9,015 nucleotides of DNA from CAMLOF01 sp041913045 (GTDB taxonomy: Bacteria > Pseudomonadota > Gammaproteobacteria > Burkholderiales > Burkholderiaceae_C). Location of the stretch: contig JAYSGB010000056.1 of the NCBI GenBank assembly GCA_041913045.1, positions 1 to 9,015 of the forward strand, in the 5' to 3' direction. Below the pieces are notes generated by a model. The model worked only from the letters and a program-made list of their open reading frames with translations, was not told the DNA's origin and searched no databases. Shown piece after piece: positions 1 through 6,680 of the stretch (positions are counted from its first letter, which is position 1; the number at the start of each line of letters is the position of its first letter). The position numbers and the translations under genes were made by a program.

Positions 1-23
1 AGACACAGCCACCCCGGAAAATC

Positions 24-51
24 GCCCCCACAGGGCCAGGCCTGCCGCAGC
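24..51 (-). repeat. 28-bp dispersed repeat, copy 1 (inverted relative to copy at 8961-8988)
   Basis: Read on the minus strand, this 28-mer matches 8961-8988 on the plus strand at 27 of 28 positions. It starts GCTGCGGCAGGCC and ends in a run of five G and a C. The single difference is T here against C in the other copy. Similarity stops sharply on both sides. A match of this length is far beyond chance in 9 kb, so this is a genuine dispersed repeat, though its family is unknown to me. It contains the 8-bp palindrome CAGGCCTG and a weak 5-bp hairpin with one G-U pair in this copy. Confidence 0.75.
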
Positions 52-100
52 CAACCAAGATGGTGGAGCGCCAACGGTGGTGCGCCAAGAATGCTTCTGC

Positions 101-334
101 CAAGGCGTGTGCGCCCAGGGGCTGGCGCGCCTGACGAGGTGCCGAGAAGCGCAGATGCCGTGGCTGCGCGCTTTAGCGCGCTTCGTCATCTAGCTTGCGG
201 CGGCTGTTTGAACGGAGCGCTGCAAGCGCGCAGTGAGTTCCGCCGCGTGGCCACGGCATCGAGCATCGCAGGGAAGCCGGTGCGCAGCACTGGCCGCCTC
301 GTTGAAGCGCCAGCCTCTGGGCGCACACGCCTTG
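101..334. repeat. Imperfect palindromic intergenic element with nested hairpins
   Basis: The outer arms 101-128 and 307-334 are inverted copies matching at 27 of 28 positions (mismatch 119/316). Inside them 134-139 pairs with 297-302, and 154-164 pairs with 250-260 (11 of 11). The centre holds a perfect 6-bp stem with a TTTA loop (166-171/176-181). It also holds a two-tier hairpin: 197-203 GCGGCGG pairs with 240-246 CCGCCGC, AAC (211-213) pairs with GTT (237-239), and a tip stem is formed by 217-221/225-229. This architecture resembles REP/BIME or MITE-like noncoding repeats. From memory, similar sequences recur between genes in Comamonadaceae genomes, but I could not check this. It begins 46 bp beyond the stop codon of the last gene and may serve as its transcript end. 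No transposase is present. Confidence 0.65.
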
Positions 335-380
335 AGCCGCCAGCACTCTCTGGCCACCCAACCCCAGTGGCGCAAGGCCA

Positions 381-1286
381 TCACACCGTCCGCAGCGCTT
401 CCCTCAATGCCCGCCCCACCTCGGGCCGCTCCGCAAACGGATCAGGCGGGTTGTGCTGCCCCACAATCGCCTCCATCCGCGTCTGCACATTCCCCAGCGC
501 ACCCGGGTGGCTGTAGATATAGAACCGGTCCTCCGCCATCGCGTCAAACACCCGCTGAGCCACCTCGGCCGAAGTCACCTTGCCGCTGCTCACCGCCTTC
601 CCCAACGTCGCCCGTCCCACCATCTGGCTGCGCGTCAGCTTCTCATCGGCCACGCCCTGCGGGCGGTTGCGCTCGCTGTGGGCAATGCCCGTGGGCACAA
701 AGTACGGGCACAACACGCTGGCACTCACCTGGTCGCTCACCAGCCGCAAATCCTGGTACAGCGTCTCGGTCAAGGCCACCACCGCGTGCTTGCTCACGTT
801 GTAAACGCCCATGTTCGGGGGCGTCAACAGGCCGGCCATGCTCGCCGTGTTCACAATGTGCCCCCGGTAGGCCGGGTCGGCCTCAGCGGCGGCCAGCATC
901 ATCGGTGTGAACAGCCGCACGCCGTGGATGACGCCCCACAGGTTCACCCCCAACACCCAGTTCCAGTCGGCCAGGGTGTTTTCCCACACCAGCCCGCCCG
1001 AACCCACGCCCGCGTTGTTGAACACGAAGTGCGGTGCGCCAAGACGCTGCTGCACGTCATTGGCCAGGGCTTCCATCGCATCGGCGCTGGACACGTCCAC
1101 ACGCTGGGCCAGCACCTGCGCGCCCGCCGCCTCCAACTCCAGCCTTGCGGCGTCCAATGCGTCCTGCTGCACATCAACCAGCACCAGGTTCATGCCACCC
1201 CGTGCTGCTATGCGCGCCACCTCCAGCCCGAAGCCGGAGCCCGCACCCGTGATCACCGCCGTTTTGCCCTGCAAGCTGTCAAGCAT
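381..1286 (-). CDS. SDR family NAD(P)-dependent oxidoreductase (last gene of cluster)
   Basis: This 301-residue protein is a classical short-chain dehydrogenase/reductase, which interconverts a hydroxyl and a keto group using NAD(P)H in the cytoplasm. The Rossmann cofactor motif is TGAGSGFG at residues 13-20. Aspartate in LVDV (residue 38) follows the second strand and hints at NAD preference. NNAG is at 90-93. The catalytic set is Ser149 (NTAS), Tyr162 and Lys166 (YNVSK). The protein is about 50 residues longer than a minimal SDR, with a C-terminal extension that includes DRFYIYSHP near 253-261. The start is supported by AGGAGA at 1291-1296. The gene lies 39 nt after the CurA-like gene and is probably cotranscribed with it. 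The substrate is unknown. A role in fatty-acid, alcohol or ketone catabolism is inferred only from the neighbours. Confidence 0.93.
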   Translation of the reverse strand: MLDSLQGKTAVITGAGSGFGLEVARIAARGGMNLVLVDVQQDALDAARLELEAAGAQVLAQRVDVSSADAMEALANDVQQRLGAPHFVFNNAGVGSGGLVWENTLADWNWVLGVNLWGVIHGVRLFTPMMLAAAEADPAYRGHIVNTASMAGLLTPPNMGVYNVSKHAVVALTETLYQDLRLVSDQVSASVLCPYFVPTGIAHSERNRPQGVADEKLTRSQMVGRATLGKAVSSGKVTSAEVAQRVFDAMAEDRFYIYSHPGALGNVQTRMEAIVGQHNPPDPFAERPEVGRALREALRTV

Positions 1287-1325
1287 CTTGTCTCCTCTTA
1301 TTTTTATGTGGACGCAAATATCGCG

Positions 1326-2342
1326 TCAGACCAGCTTGACCAGCTGCTTGCCGAAGTTCTTGCCCTTGAGCAACCCCAGGAAGGCCTCTGGCGCGGACTC
1401 GATGCCTTGCGCCACCGTCTCGCGCGGGCGGAACTTGCCGCTGCCCACCAGCGTGCCCAACTCGGTCAAGGCCTCGGGCCATACTTCCATGTGTTCGCTC
1501 ACAATGAAGCCCTCGATCTTCATGCGGTTGACGAGGATGAGCGCCGGGTTGAGCATGGGCAGCGGCTGCCCGTCGTAGCCAGCAATCATTCCGCACATGG
1601 CCACGCGGGCAAAGGCGTTGCAGCGCAGCAGCACGGCGTCCAGCACCATGCCGCCCACGTTCTCGAAGTAGCCGTCAATGCCGTTGGGGCACGCCACCTT
1701 CAGCGCCTTTGCCAGCGACAGGTAGTCCTTGTGCTCGCGGTAGTCAATGCAGTCGTCAAAGCCCAGCTCATCCTTCACATAGGCGCACTTGTCTGGCCCG
1801 CCCGCAATGCCCACCACGCGGCAGCCGCGCACCTTGGCCAGCGCGCCAAAGGCGCTGCCCACCGCACCGCTGGCGGCACTCACCACCATGGTCTCGCCTG
1901 CCTTGGGGTTGATGATCTTCACCAGCCCGTACCAGGCCGTTACGCCCGGCATACCCACCGCACCCAGGTAGTGGCTGATGGGCACGTGCGTGGTGTCCAC
2001 CTTGCGCAGCGCGCCCGGCTGATTGGCGTCCACCACGCTGTACTGCTGCCAGCCGCCCATGCCCACCACTTTGTCACCAGCGGCAAACTTGGGGTGGCGG
2101 CTTTCCACCACCTCGCCCACCGTGCCGCCGATCATCACCTCGCCCAGCGGCTGGGGCTGCGCGTAGCTGCGGCTGTCGTTCATGCGGCCGCGCATGTACG
2201 GGTCCAGGCTCAGGTAGTGGTGGCGCACCAGCACCTGCCCGTCCTGCAGGGCGGGCGTTTCGGTGGTGACGATCTTGAAGTTGCCGACGGTGGCCTCGCC
2301 TTGCGGTCGGTTGTCGAGCAGAACCTGGATGTTGCTGGGCAT
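1326..2342 (-). CDS. NADP-dependent medium-chain oxidoreductase, CurA/leukotriene B4 dehydrogenase-like
   Basis: This 338-residue zinc-independent medium-chain reductase resembles the group that includes E. coli CurA (YncB) and leukotriene B4 12-hydroxydehydrogenase/15-oxo-prostaglandin 13-reductase. Those enzymes use NADPH to reduce the C=C bond of alpha,beta-unsaturated ketones or aldehydes. The N-terminal catalytic domain has the SLDPYMRGRM motif at 45-54. The nucleotide-binding domain has AASGAVGS at 156-163, GGPDKC at 181-186 (the lysine is typical of NADPH binding) and YFENVGG at 225-231, all characteristic of the family. The zinc ligands of alcohol dehydrogenases are not evident. The start follows AGGAGC at 2348-2353. 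The gene lies 37 nt after the thioesterase gene, with a terminator-like hairpin between them, so it may be expressed less than the upstream genes. It might reduce enone or enoyl intermediates that block beta-oxidation; that is inference. Confidence 0.93.
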   Translation of the reverse strand: MPSNIQVLLDNRPQGEATVGNFKIVTTETPALQDGQVLVRHHYLSLDPYMRGRMNDSRSYAQPQPLGEVMIGGTVGEVVESRHPKFAAGDKVVGMGGWQQYSVVDANQPGALRKVDTTHVPISHYLGAVGMPGVTAWYGLVKIINPKAGETMVVSAASGAVGSAFGALAKVRGCRVVGIAGGPDKCAYVKDELGFDDCIDYREHKDYLSLAKALKVACPNGIDGYFENVGGMVLDAVLLRCNAFARVAMCGMIAGYDGQPLPMLNPALILVNRMKIEGFIVSEHMEVWPEALTELGTLVGSGKFRPRETVAQGIESAPEAFLGLLKGKNFGKQLVKLV

Positions 2343-2353
2343 GAATAGCTCCT

Positions 2354-2378
2354 AAAAAAGGACCCGCCAATTGCGGGC
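2354..2378 (-). terminator. Possible intrinsic terminator or attenuator inside the cluster
   Basis: On the minus strand, just after the thioesterase stop codon, CCCGC-AATTG-GCGGG can form a 5-bp GC-only stem with a 5-nt loop (2377-2363), extendable by one G-U pair. It is followed by TCC and six T (2359-2354). The shape fits a rho-independent terminator, although the stem is short and two cytosines interrupt the start of the U-tract. The ribosome binding site of the next gene (2348-2353) lies immediately downstream. Partial read-through, giving lower expression of the last two genes, is more likely than complete termination, since no separate promoter for them is obvious. Confidence 0.5.
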
Positions 2379-2379
2379 G

Positions 2380-2808
2380 TCAATCGGTTCGTATGGTGTT
2401 GAGTGCCTGGGTGGACCGGGCGCCCACCGGCAGACGCGGCACGTACTTGAACGTGCCCGTGGCGTGGCAGCAGAGCTTGCCTGCCGCGTCAAAGATGCTG
2501 CCTTCGGTGAAAGCCATGGTGGCGGTGCGGTGCAGCAGCTTGCCGCGCGCCACCAGCGCCCCTTGTGCCGCGCGCATGAAGCTGGTCTTCATCTCGATGG
2601 TCACCGCCCCCATGTCCTGCTGCACGCTGCGCGCGGCATGGGCCATCACCACGTCCAGCAGGGTCATGCTCGCGCCGCCGTGCACCACGTTGAAGGAATT
2701 CAGGTGCTCGGGCGCGGGGTCGTAGTGCAGCTCGGCCTCGCCACCCTCCCAGCGTTCGAGCCTGAAGCCAAGGTGATCGACAAAAGGAATGCGTACCTGA
2801 AAATCCAT
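2380..2808 (-). CDS. PaaI-family hotdog-fold acyl-CoA thioesterase
   Basis: At 142 residues this protein has the usual length of a single-hotdog thioesterase, which hydrolyses acyl-CoA to free acid and CoA. The family signature VVHGGASMTLLD is at 41-52. His43-Gly-Gly and Asp52 have the same nine-residue spacing as the HGG and catalytic Asp61 of E. coli PaaI. IEMKTSFMRAA (71-81) corresponds to the conserved central strand region. There is no signal peptide, so the enzyme is cytoplasmic, probably a dimer or tetramer as in the family. Its start codon directly abuts the stop of the upstream SDR gene, with GGAGG inside that gene's end, so translation is probably coupled. In this setting it may recycle CoA from dead-end acyl-CoAs. 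Chain length and aromatic versus aliphatic specificity cannot be read from sequence. Confidence 0.92.
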   Translation of the reverse strand: MDFQVRIPFVDHLGFRLERWEGGEAELHYDPAPEHLNSFNVVHGGASMTLLDVVMAHAARSVQQDMGAVTIEMKTSFMRAAQGALVARGKLLHRTATMAFTEGSIFDAAGKLCCHATGTFKYVPRLPVGARSTQALNTIRTD

Positions 2809-3600
2809 TCAACCTCCGGTGATGATGCTGACGCCGCCATCCACCGCCAACCACTGGCCGGTGATGTGCTTGCCTGCATCGGAAGCGTACAGCAGCGTCA
2901 GGCCCTTGAGGTCCTCGTCGTCACCCAGGCGACCGAGCGGCGCACCAGCGGCCAGCCGTTCCTCGCCCATGGCCTCCAGCGTGCCCCGCGTCATCTTGCT
3001 CGGGAAGAAGCCCGGGCAGATGGCATTGACGCGGATGCCGTAGGCGCCCCACTCCGCCGCCAGTGCCCGCGTGAAGTTGATGACCGCGCCCTTGGAAGTG
3101 TTGTAGGCGATGGTCTTCATGCCCTTGGGGTTGCCACCCAGGCCCGCGATGGACGCCACGTTGATGATGCTGCCGCGCTGGCGCCCGATCATGCTGTGCT
3201 TGGCCAGGTACTGGCTCAAGATGAAGTAGCCCCGCACGTTGAGGTTCATCACCTTGTCCCAGGCCTCCAGCGGGTGGTCTTCGGCAGGTGCGCCCCAGGC
3301 GGCGCCCGCGTTGTTGACGAGGATGTCCACGTCGCCCATGCGCTCCAGCGTCTCGGCACCCAGGCGATGGATGTCCGCTTCCTGCGCGCAGTCGGCGGCA
3401 ATCCAGCGGGCGTCGATGCCCGCGTCCTGCAGCTCCTGCACTGCCGCCTCCAGCTCATCCGCCTTGCGGGCGCTGAGCATCACGCGGGCGCCAGCCTCAC
3501 CCAGCGCGTGAGCCATCTGCAGCCCCAGCCCGCGCGAGCCACCAGTGACCAGGGCCGTCTTGCCCTTCAGGTCGAACAGTTGTTGGATGGTGCGAGTCAT
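2809..3600 (-). CDS. SDR family oxidoreductase, 3-ketoacyl reductase-like
   Basis: This is a classical short-chain dehydrogenase of 263 residues, close to the size of FabG/RhlG-type 3-ketoacyl reductases. TGGSRGLG at 19-26 binds the cofactor; the SAR after strand two (43-45) suggests NADP. NNAG is at 96-99, and the catalytic residues are Ser150 (NVAS), Tyr166 and Lys170 (YNTSK). RVNAICPGFFPSKM (190-203) and the C-terminal GQWLAVDGG (248-256) are typical SDR features. I chose the ATG at 3600: GGAGAC at 3606-3611 precedes it and the Rossmann fold begins about 13 residues later. An ATG at 3687 would add a tail overlapping the acyl-CoA dehydrogenase gene. It may act on 3-hydroxy/3-ketoacyl-CoA or a related alcohol, partly overlapping the FadB-type enzyme; specificity is unproven. 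Confidence 0.93.
   Translation of the reverse strand: MTRTIQQLFDLKGKTALVTGGSRGLGLQMAHALGEAGARVMLSARKADELEAAVQELQDAGIDARWIAADCAQEADIHRLGAETLERMGDVDILVNNAGAAWGAPAEDHPLEAWDKVMNLNVRGYFILSQYLAKHSMIGRQRGSIINVASIAGLGGNPKGMKTIAYNTSKGAVINFTRALAAEWGAYGIRVNAICPGFFPSKMTRGTLEAMGEERLAAGAPLGRLGDDEDLKGLTLLYASDAGKHITGQWLAVDGGVSIITGG
2811..2817 (-). promoter_or_regulatory. Ribosome binding site of thioesterase gene within the end of the SDR gene
   Basis: The minus strand reads GGAGGTT here, within the last codons of the SDR gene, followed by its TGA stop (2811-2809) and directly by ATG (2808-2806). GGAGG is four bases from the start codon. With no gap between stop and start, ribosomes ending the SDR can restart on the thioesterase. 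This fixes the thioesterase start. Confidence 0.8.
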
Positions 3601-3619
3601 GTCTTGTCTCCGTGTGTGT

Positions 3620-5473
3620 TCAAAACGCCTCTTCGGGTAGCGCGGCGCAGGTCTGGTCGCGACTTGACACCACCTGCAACCAGGCACCCGTCTTGGGCAG
3701 TTCGTAATGGAAGAAGAAGCGGCAGGCCGCCAGCCGCCCGGTGCGCGCCGCGTCGTCGGGCGAACGGTGCGCCGTCAAGGCTACGTCCAGCCAGATCCAC
3801 GCCAGCACCGTGTGCCCGAACGCCTGCATGTACGGCACGGCGTTGGCCAGCGCCGCTTGAGGGTCGCCCGTGGCCCAAGCCGCCTGGGTGGCTGCACCCA
3901 CTTGTTGCAGTGCCTGGGCCAGTGCGCTGGCATGCGCGGCCAGTTCGGGCACCTGTGCGGCACGTTCGATGGTGGCCTGCATGCGGCCAGCCAACAGCTG
4001 CAGGCCGCGTCCGTTTTCCATCAGCACCTTGCGGCCCAGCAGGTCCATGCCCTGTATGCCGTGGGTACCTTCGTGGATCATGTTCAGGCGGTTGTCGCGC
4101 CAGTACTGCTCCACCGGAAAGTCGCGCGTGTAGCCGTAGCCGCCGTGCACCTGGATCGCCAGGCTGTTGGCCTCCAGGCACCATTCGCTGGGCCAGCTCT
4201 TGGCAATGGGGGTAAGCACCTCCAGCAGCAACCGCGCCTCGTCTGCGGCCTGTGGCTCTCCTGTGTGATGCTCGTCCACCAACCGCGCGCAGTACAACTC
4301 CAGCGCCAGCGCACCTTCGCAGTAGGCCTTCTGGGCCAGCAGCATGCGTTTCACGTCAGCGTGTTCAATGATGCGCACCTGCGGCTGCGTCGGGTCCTTG
4401 CCGCCCGCGCCCAGTAGCCGCCCCTGCGGGCGGTTGCGCGCGTAGTCCAGGCTGGCGTGGTAACCCGCCATGCCCAGCATGGTTGCGGCCATGCCCACAC
4501 CGATGCGCGCCTCGTTCATCATGTGGAACATGTAGCGCAGGCCCTGCCCTGCCTCGCCCACCAGGTAGCCAATGGCACCGGCCCCCTGCCCGCCCAGGCC
4601 CGCGCCCACGCCAGGCCCCCGTACCGGAAAGCGCCCCTCGCCAAAGTTCAGCAGCGTGTTGGTGGTGCCCCGCCAGCCGCACTTGTGGTTCAGGCCCGCC
4701 AGCGCCACATCGTTGCGCACGCCCGTCAACTGGCCTTGCGTGTCCACCAGCATCTTGGGCACGATGAACAGCGAAATCCCCTTCACCCCGGGCGGCAGCT
4801 TGCCGTCGGGCCCGGGAATCTTGGCCAGTACCAGGTGGATGATGTTTTCGGTCAGCTCGTGTTCGCCCGCCGATATCCACATCTTGTTGCCGCGCAGCCG
4901 GTAGCGCGGCCCCAGCGGTTCGGCCTCGGCACCCTCGCCATCAGGCACGGCACGCGTGGCCACATCGCTCAAGGACGACCCCGCCTGCGGCTCGCTCAGG
5001 CACATGGTGCCCGAGAAGCGCCCGGCAAATTCGTTGAGCGCAAACACCTCGCGCTGCAGCGGCGCGCCATGCGCCATCAGCAGGTTGGCGTTGCCCACCG
5101 TCAACATGCCCGCACCAATGCTCACCGAAGCCATGGCAAAGAACGCGTTGCCCGCAGCTTCCACCGTGTAGGGCAGCTGCATGCCGCCAATCTCGGCATC
5201 CTGCGCGGCACTCAGCATGCCCGAGGCCGCGTAGGCGTCCCAGGCGTCTTTGGTGGCCTGCGGCAGGATCACCTTTTCTCCGTCGAAGTGCGGCTCCTGG
5301 GTGTCCACCAGGCGGTTGAAGGGCGCGTACTTCTCGCGTGCGATGCGCTCGCACGTGTCCAGCACGGCATCAAACGTTTCGCGGCTGTGCTCGGCAAAAC
5401 GCTCACGCTCGCCAAGGGTCTGCACCCCCAGCCAGTCGTACAGCAGAAAATCGACGGTGGGGCGCAGACTCAT
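3620..5473 (-). CDS. Long-form acyl-CoA dehydrogenase with extended C-terminal domain
   Basis: This FAD enzyme catalyses the first beta-oxidation step, acyl-CoA to trans-2-enoyl-CoA, passing electrons to ETF. At 617 residues it belongs to the long bacterial subgroup, which carries a C-terminal helical domain beyond the roughly 380-residue core. Visible motifs are MCLSEPQAGSSLSD (157-170, flavin/substrate loop), KMWISAGEH (197-205), MFHMMNEARIGVG (315-327) and GGYGYTRDFPVEQYWRD (444-460). Glu468 in MIHEGT matches the catalytic base of medium-chain acyl-CoA dehydrogenase (IYEGT). The C-terminal part after about 480 resembles the acetyl-CoA dehydrogenase-like C-terminal domain. I chose the ATG at 5473; an upstream ATG at 5530 would add a 19-residue tail running back into the thiolase gene. 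The gap from the thiolase stop is 13 nt and the Shine-Dalgarno sequence is weak. A glycine/proline-rich loop at about 279-300 looks longer than in relatives. Preferred chain length is unknown. Confidence 0.93.
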   Translation of the reverse strand: MSLRPTVDFLLYDWLGVQTLGERERFAEHSRETFDAVLDTCERIAREKYAPFNRLVDTQEPHFDGEKVILPQATKDAWDAYAASGMLSAAQDAEIGGMQLPYTVEAAGNAFFAMASVSIGAGMLTVGNANLLMAHGAPLQREVFALNEFAGRFSGTMCLSEPQAGSSLSDVATRAVPDGEGAEAEPLGPRYRLRGNKMWISAGEHELTENIIHLVLAKIPGPDGKLPPGVKGISLFIVPKMLVDTQGQLTGVRNDVALAGLNHKCGWRGTTNTLLNFGEGRFPVRGPGVGAGLGGQGAGAIGYLVGEAGQGLRYMFHMMNEARIGVGMAATMLGMAGYHASLDYARNRPQGRLLGAGGKDPTQPQVRIIEHADVKRMLLAQKAYCEGALALELYCARLVDEHHTGEPQAADEARLLLEVLTPIAKSWPSEWCLEANSLAIQVHGGYGYTRDFPVEQYWRDNRLNMIHEGTHGIQGMDLLGRKVLMENGRGLQLLAGRMQATIERAAQVPELAAHASALAQALQQVGAATQAAWATGDPQAALANAVPYMQAFGHTVLAWIWLDVALTAHRSPDDAARTGRLAACRFFFHYELPKTGAWLQVVSSRDQTCAALPEEAF

Positions 5474-5486
5474 GGTCAATCTCGCG

Positions 5487-6662
5487 TCACAAGACCTCGA
5501 ACACGCCAGCAGCACCCATGCCACCGCCAATGCACATGGTCACGCACACGCGCTTGACACCACGGCGCTTGCCTTCGATCAGCGCATGGCCCGTCAGGCG
5601 CTGGCCCGAAACGCCATAGGGGTGCCCCACGGCAATGGCACCGCCATTCACGTTCAACCGTTCGTTGGGAATACCCAGCTTGTCTCGGCAGTAGATCACC
5701 TGCACCGCAAAAGCCTCGTTCAGTTCCCACAGGTCTATGTCGCTCACCGTCAGCCCCAGGCGCGACAGCACCTTGGGCACCGCAAACACCGGGCCTATGC
5801 CCATTTCATCGGGCTCGCAACCCGCCACGGCAAAACCCAGGAAACGGCCCAGCGGCGTCAGGCCTTTTTGTTCCGCCAGCTTCTCGTCCATCACCACACA
5901 GGCGCCCGCACCGTCGCTGAACTGGCTCGCGTTGCCCGCACTCACCAGGCCGCCGGGCAGCGCAGAGCGCAAGCCACGAATGGCCTCCACCGTGGTGCCT
6001 GGGCGAATACCCTCATCCTGGCTGACAGTCACCTGCTTGGTGATAAGGCCCAAGGTTTTGTCAGCCACCCCGGCTGTCACGGTGATGGGGGCGATTTCGG
6101 CATTGAACAAGCCGGCCTCTAGCGCAGCGGTGGCCTTCTGTTGGCTGGCAGCGCCGTACTCGTCCATGGCCTCGCGGCCAATGTTGTAGCGCTTGGCCAC
6201 CTGCTCGGCGGTCTGCAGCATGTTCCAGTAGATCTCTGGCTTTTGCTTCATCAGCGCCGGGTCGGTCAGCATGTGCGTGTTAATCTCTTGTTGCACACAA
6301 GAAATGCTCTCCACCCCGCCTGCTACGTAAACCTGCCCTTCTCCGCTGATGATGCGTTGCGCGGCCAGGGCAATGGTCTGCAAGCCCGACGAGCAGAAGC
6401 GGTTGACTGTCATGCCCGACACGCTGATGGGCAGCCCCGCCTTCAATGCGATCTGACGCGCGATGTTGGCGCCCGTGGCCCCCTCGGGGTTGGCGCAGCC
6501 CATGATGACGTCTTCGATCAACTCGGGGGCGATACCCGCGCGCTGCACGGCGTGCTGCACGGCATGGCCACCCAGCGTGGCACCGTGGGTCATGTTGAAA
6601 GCGCCCTTCCAGCTCTTGGCCAAAGGGGTGCGAGCGGTGGAAACAATGACGGCGTTGGTCAT
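5487..6662 (-). CDS. Acetyl-CoA C-acyltransferase (thiolase, FadA-type)
   Basis: This 391-residue thiolase cleaves 3-ketoacyl-CoA with CoA into acetyl-CoA and a shortened acyl-CoA, the last step of each beta-oxidation turn. Cys90 in NRFCSSG is the acyl-accepting nucleophile. The other active-site elements are NEAFA at 315-319, His347 in GHPYGVSG and Cys377 in CIGGGMG, so the catalytic set is complete. Length matches the family norm of about 390. The start at 6662 is preceded by AGGAAT (6668-6673). The gene lies 18 nt after the FadB-type gene, the same pairing as fadBA operons, which supports degradation rather than acetoacetyl-CoA synthesis. A biosynthetic acetyl-CoA acetyltransferase (PhaA-like) is the main alternative; sequence alone does not exclude it, but the neighbours argue against it. 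Confidence 0.95.
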   Translation of the reverse strand: MTNAVIVSTARTPLAKSWKGAFNMTHGATLGGHAVQHAVQRAGIAPELIEDVIMGCANPEGATGANIARQIALKAGLPISVSGMTVNRFCSSGLQTIALAAQRIISGEGQVYVAGGVESISCVQQEINTHMLTDPALMKQKPEIYWNMLQTAEQVAKRYNIGREAMDEYGAASQQKATAALEAGLFNAEIAPITVTAGVADKTLGLITKQVTVSQDEGIRPGTTVEAIRGLRSALPGGLVSAGNASQFSDGAGACVVMDEKLAEQKGLTPLGRFLGFAVAGCEPDEMGIGPVFAVPKVLSRLGLTVSDIDLWELNEAFAVQVIYCRDKLGIPNERLNVNGGAIAVGHPYGVSGQRLTGHALIEGKRRGVKRVCVTMCIGGGMGAAGVFEVL

Positions 6663-6680
6663 GATGGATTCCTGTATGGC

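Larger units (their letters stand above)
1..380. other. Intergenic region with repeats and no convincing gene
   Basis: No believable gene was found in this stretch downstream of the last gene of the cluster. Open frames exist on both strands (for example 91-516 plus and 190-384 minus). They have no ribosome binding site, run into or overlap the real gene ending at 381, and have low-complexity arginine/alanine/serine-rich compositions. What is present is repeat structure: a 28-bp repeat at 24-51 and a large imperfect palindrome at 101-334. I see nothing definite in 1-23, 52-100 and 335-380. The 335-380 stretch may be a decayed outward extension of the palindrome, because its reverse complement loosely resembles 79-100. 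Confidence 0.7.

Noticed and set aside
190..384. Short minus-strand open frames (190-384 and 173-361) just beyond the last gene.
   Set aside because: They overprint the palindromic repeat and overlap each other in different frames. They have no ribosome binding site, so they are probably not translated.
453..2348. A 631-codon open frame on the plus strand spanning two minus-strand genes.
   Set aside because: The two sense genes happen to be in the same frame (start codons 1056 nt apart) and the 39-nt gap lacks a stop, so the antisense frame passes through both. Composition is artefactual and no motif is visible.
3601..3687. An N-terminal extension of the 3-ketoacyl reductase-like SDR starting at 3687.
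   Set aside because: It would overlap the acyl-CoA dehydrogenase gene and add 29 residues not expected before an SDR Rossmann fold. The ATG at 3600 has a good ribosome binding site.
2371..4215. A 614-codon open frame on the plus strand.
   Set aside because: It is antisense to the thioesterase, the SDR and the end of the acyl-CoA dehydrogenase. It has the same cause as the other antisense frames and no protein-family features.
5474..5530. An N-terminal extension of the acyl-CoA dehydrogenase (MAVAWVLLACS...), which looks slightly like a signal or lipobox sequence.
   Set aside because: It lies inside the 3' end of the thiolase gene in another frame. Acyl-CoA dehydrogenases are cytoplasmic, and the ATG at 5473 gives a natural family N-terminus.
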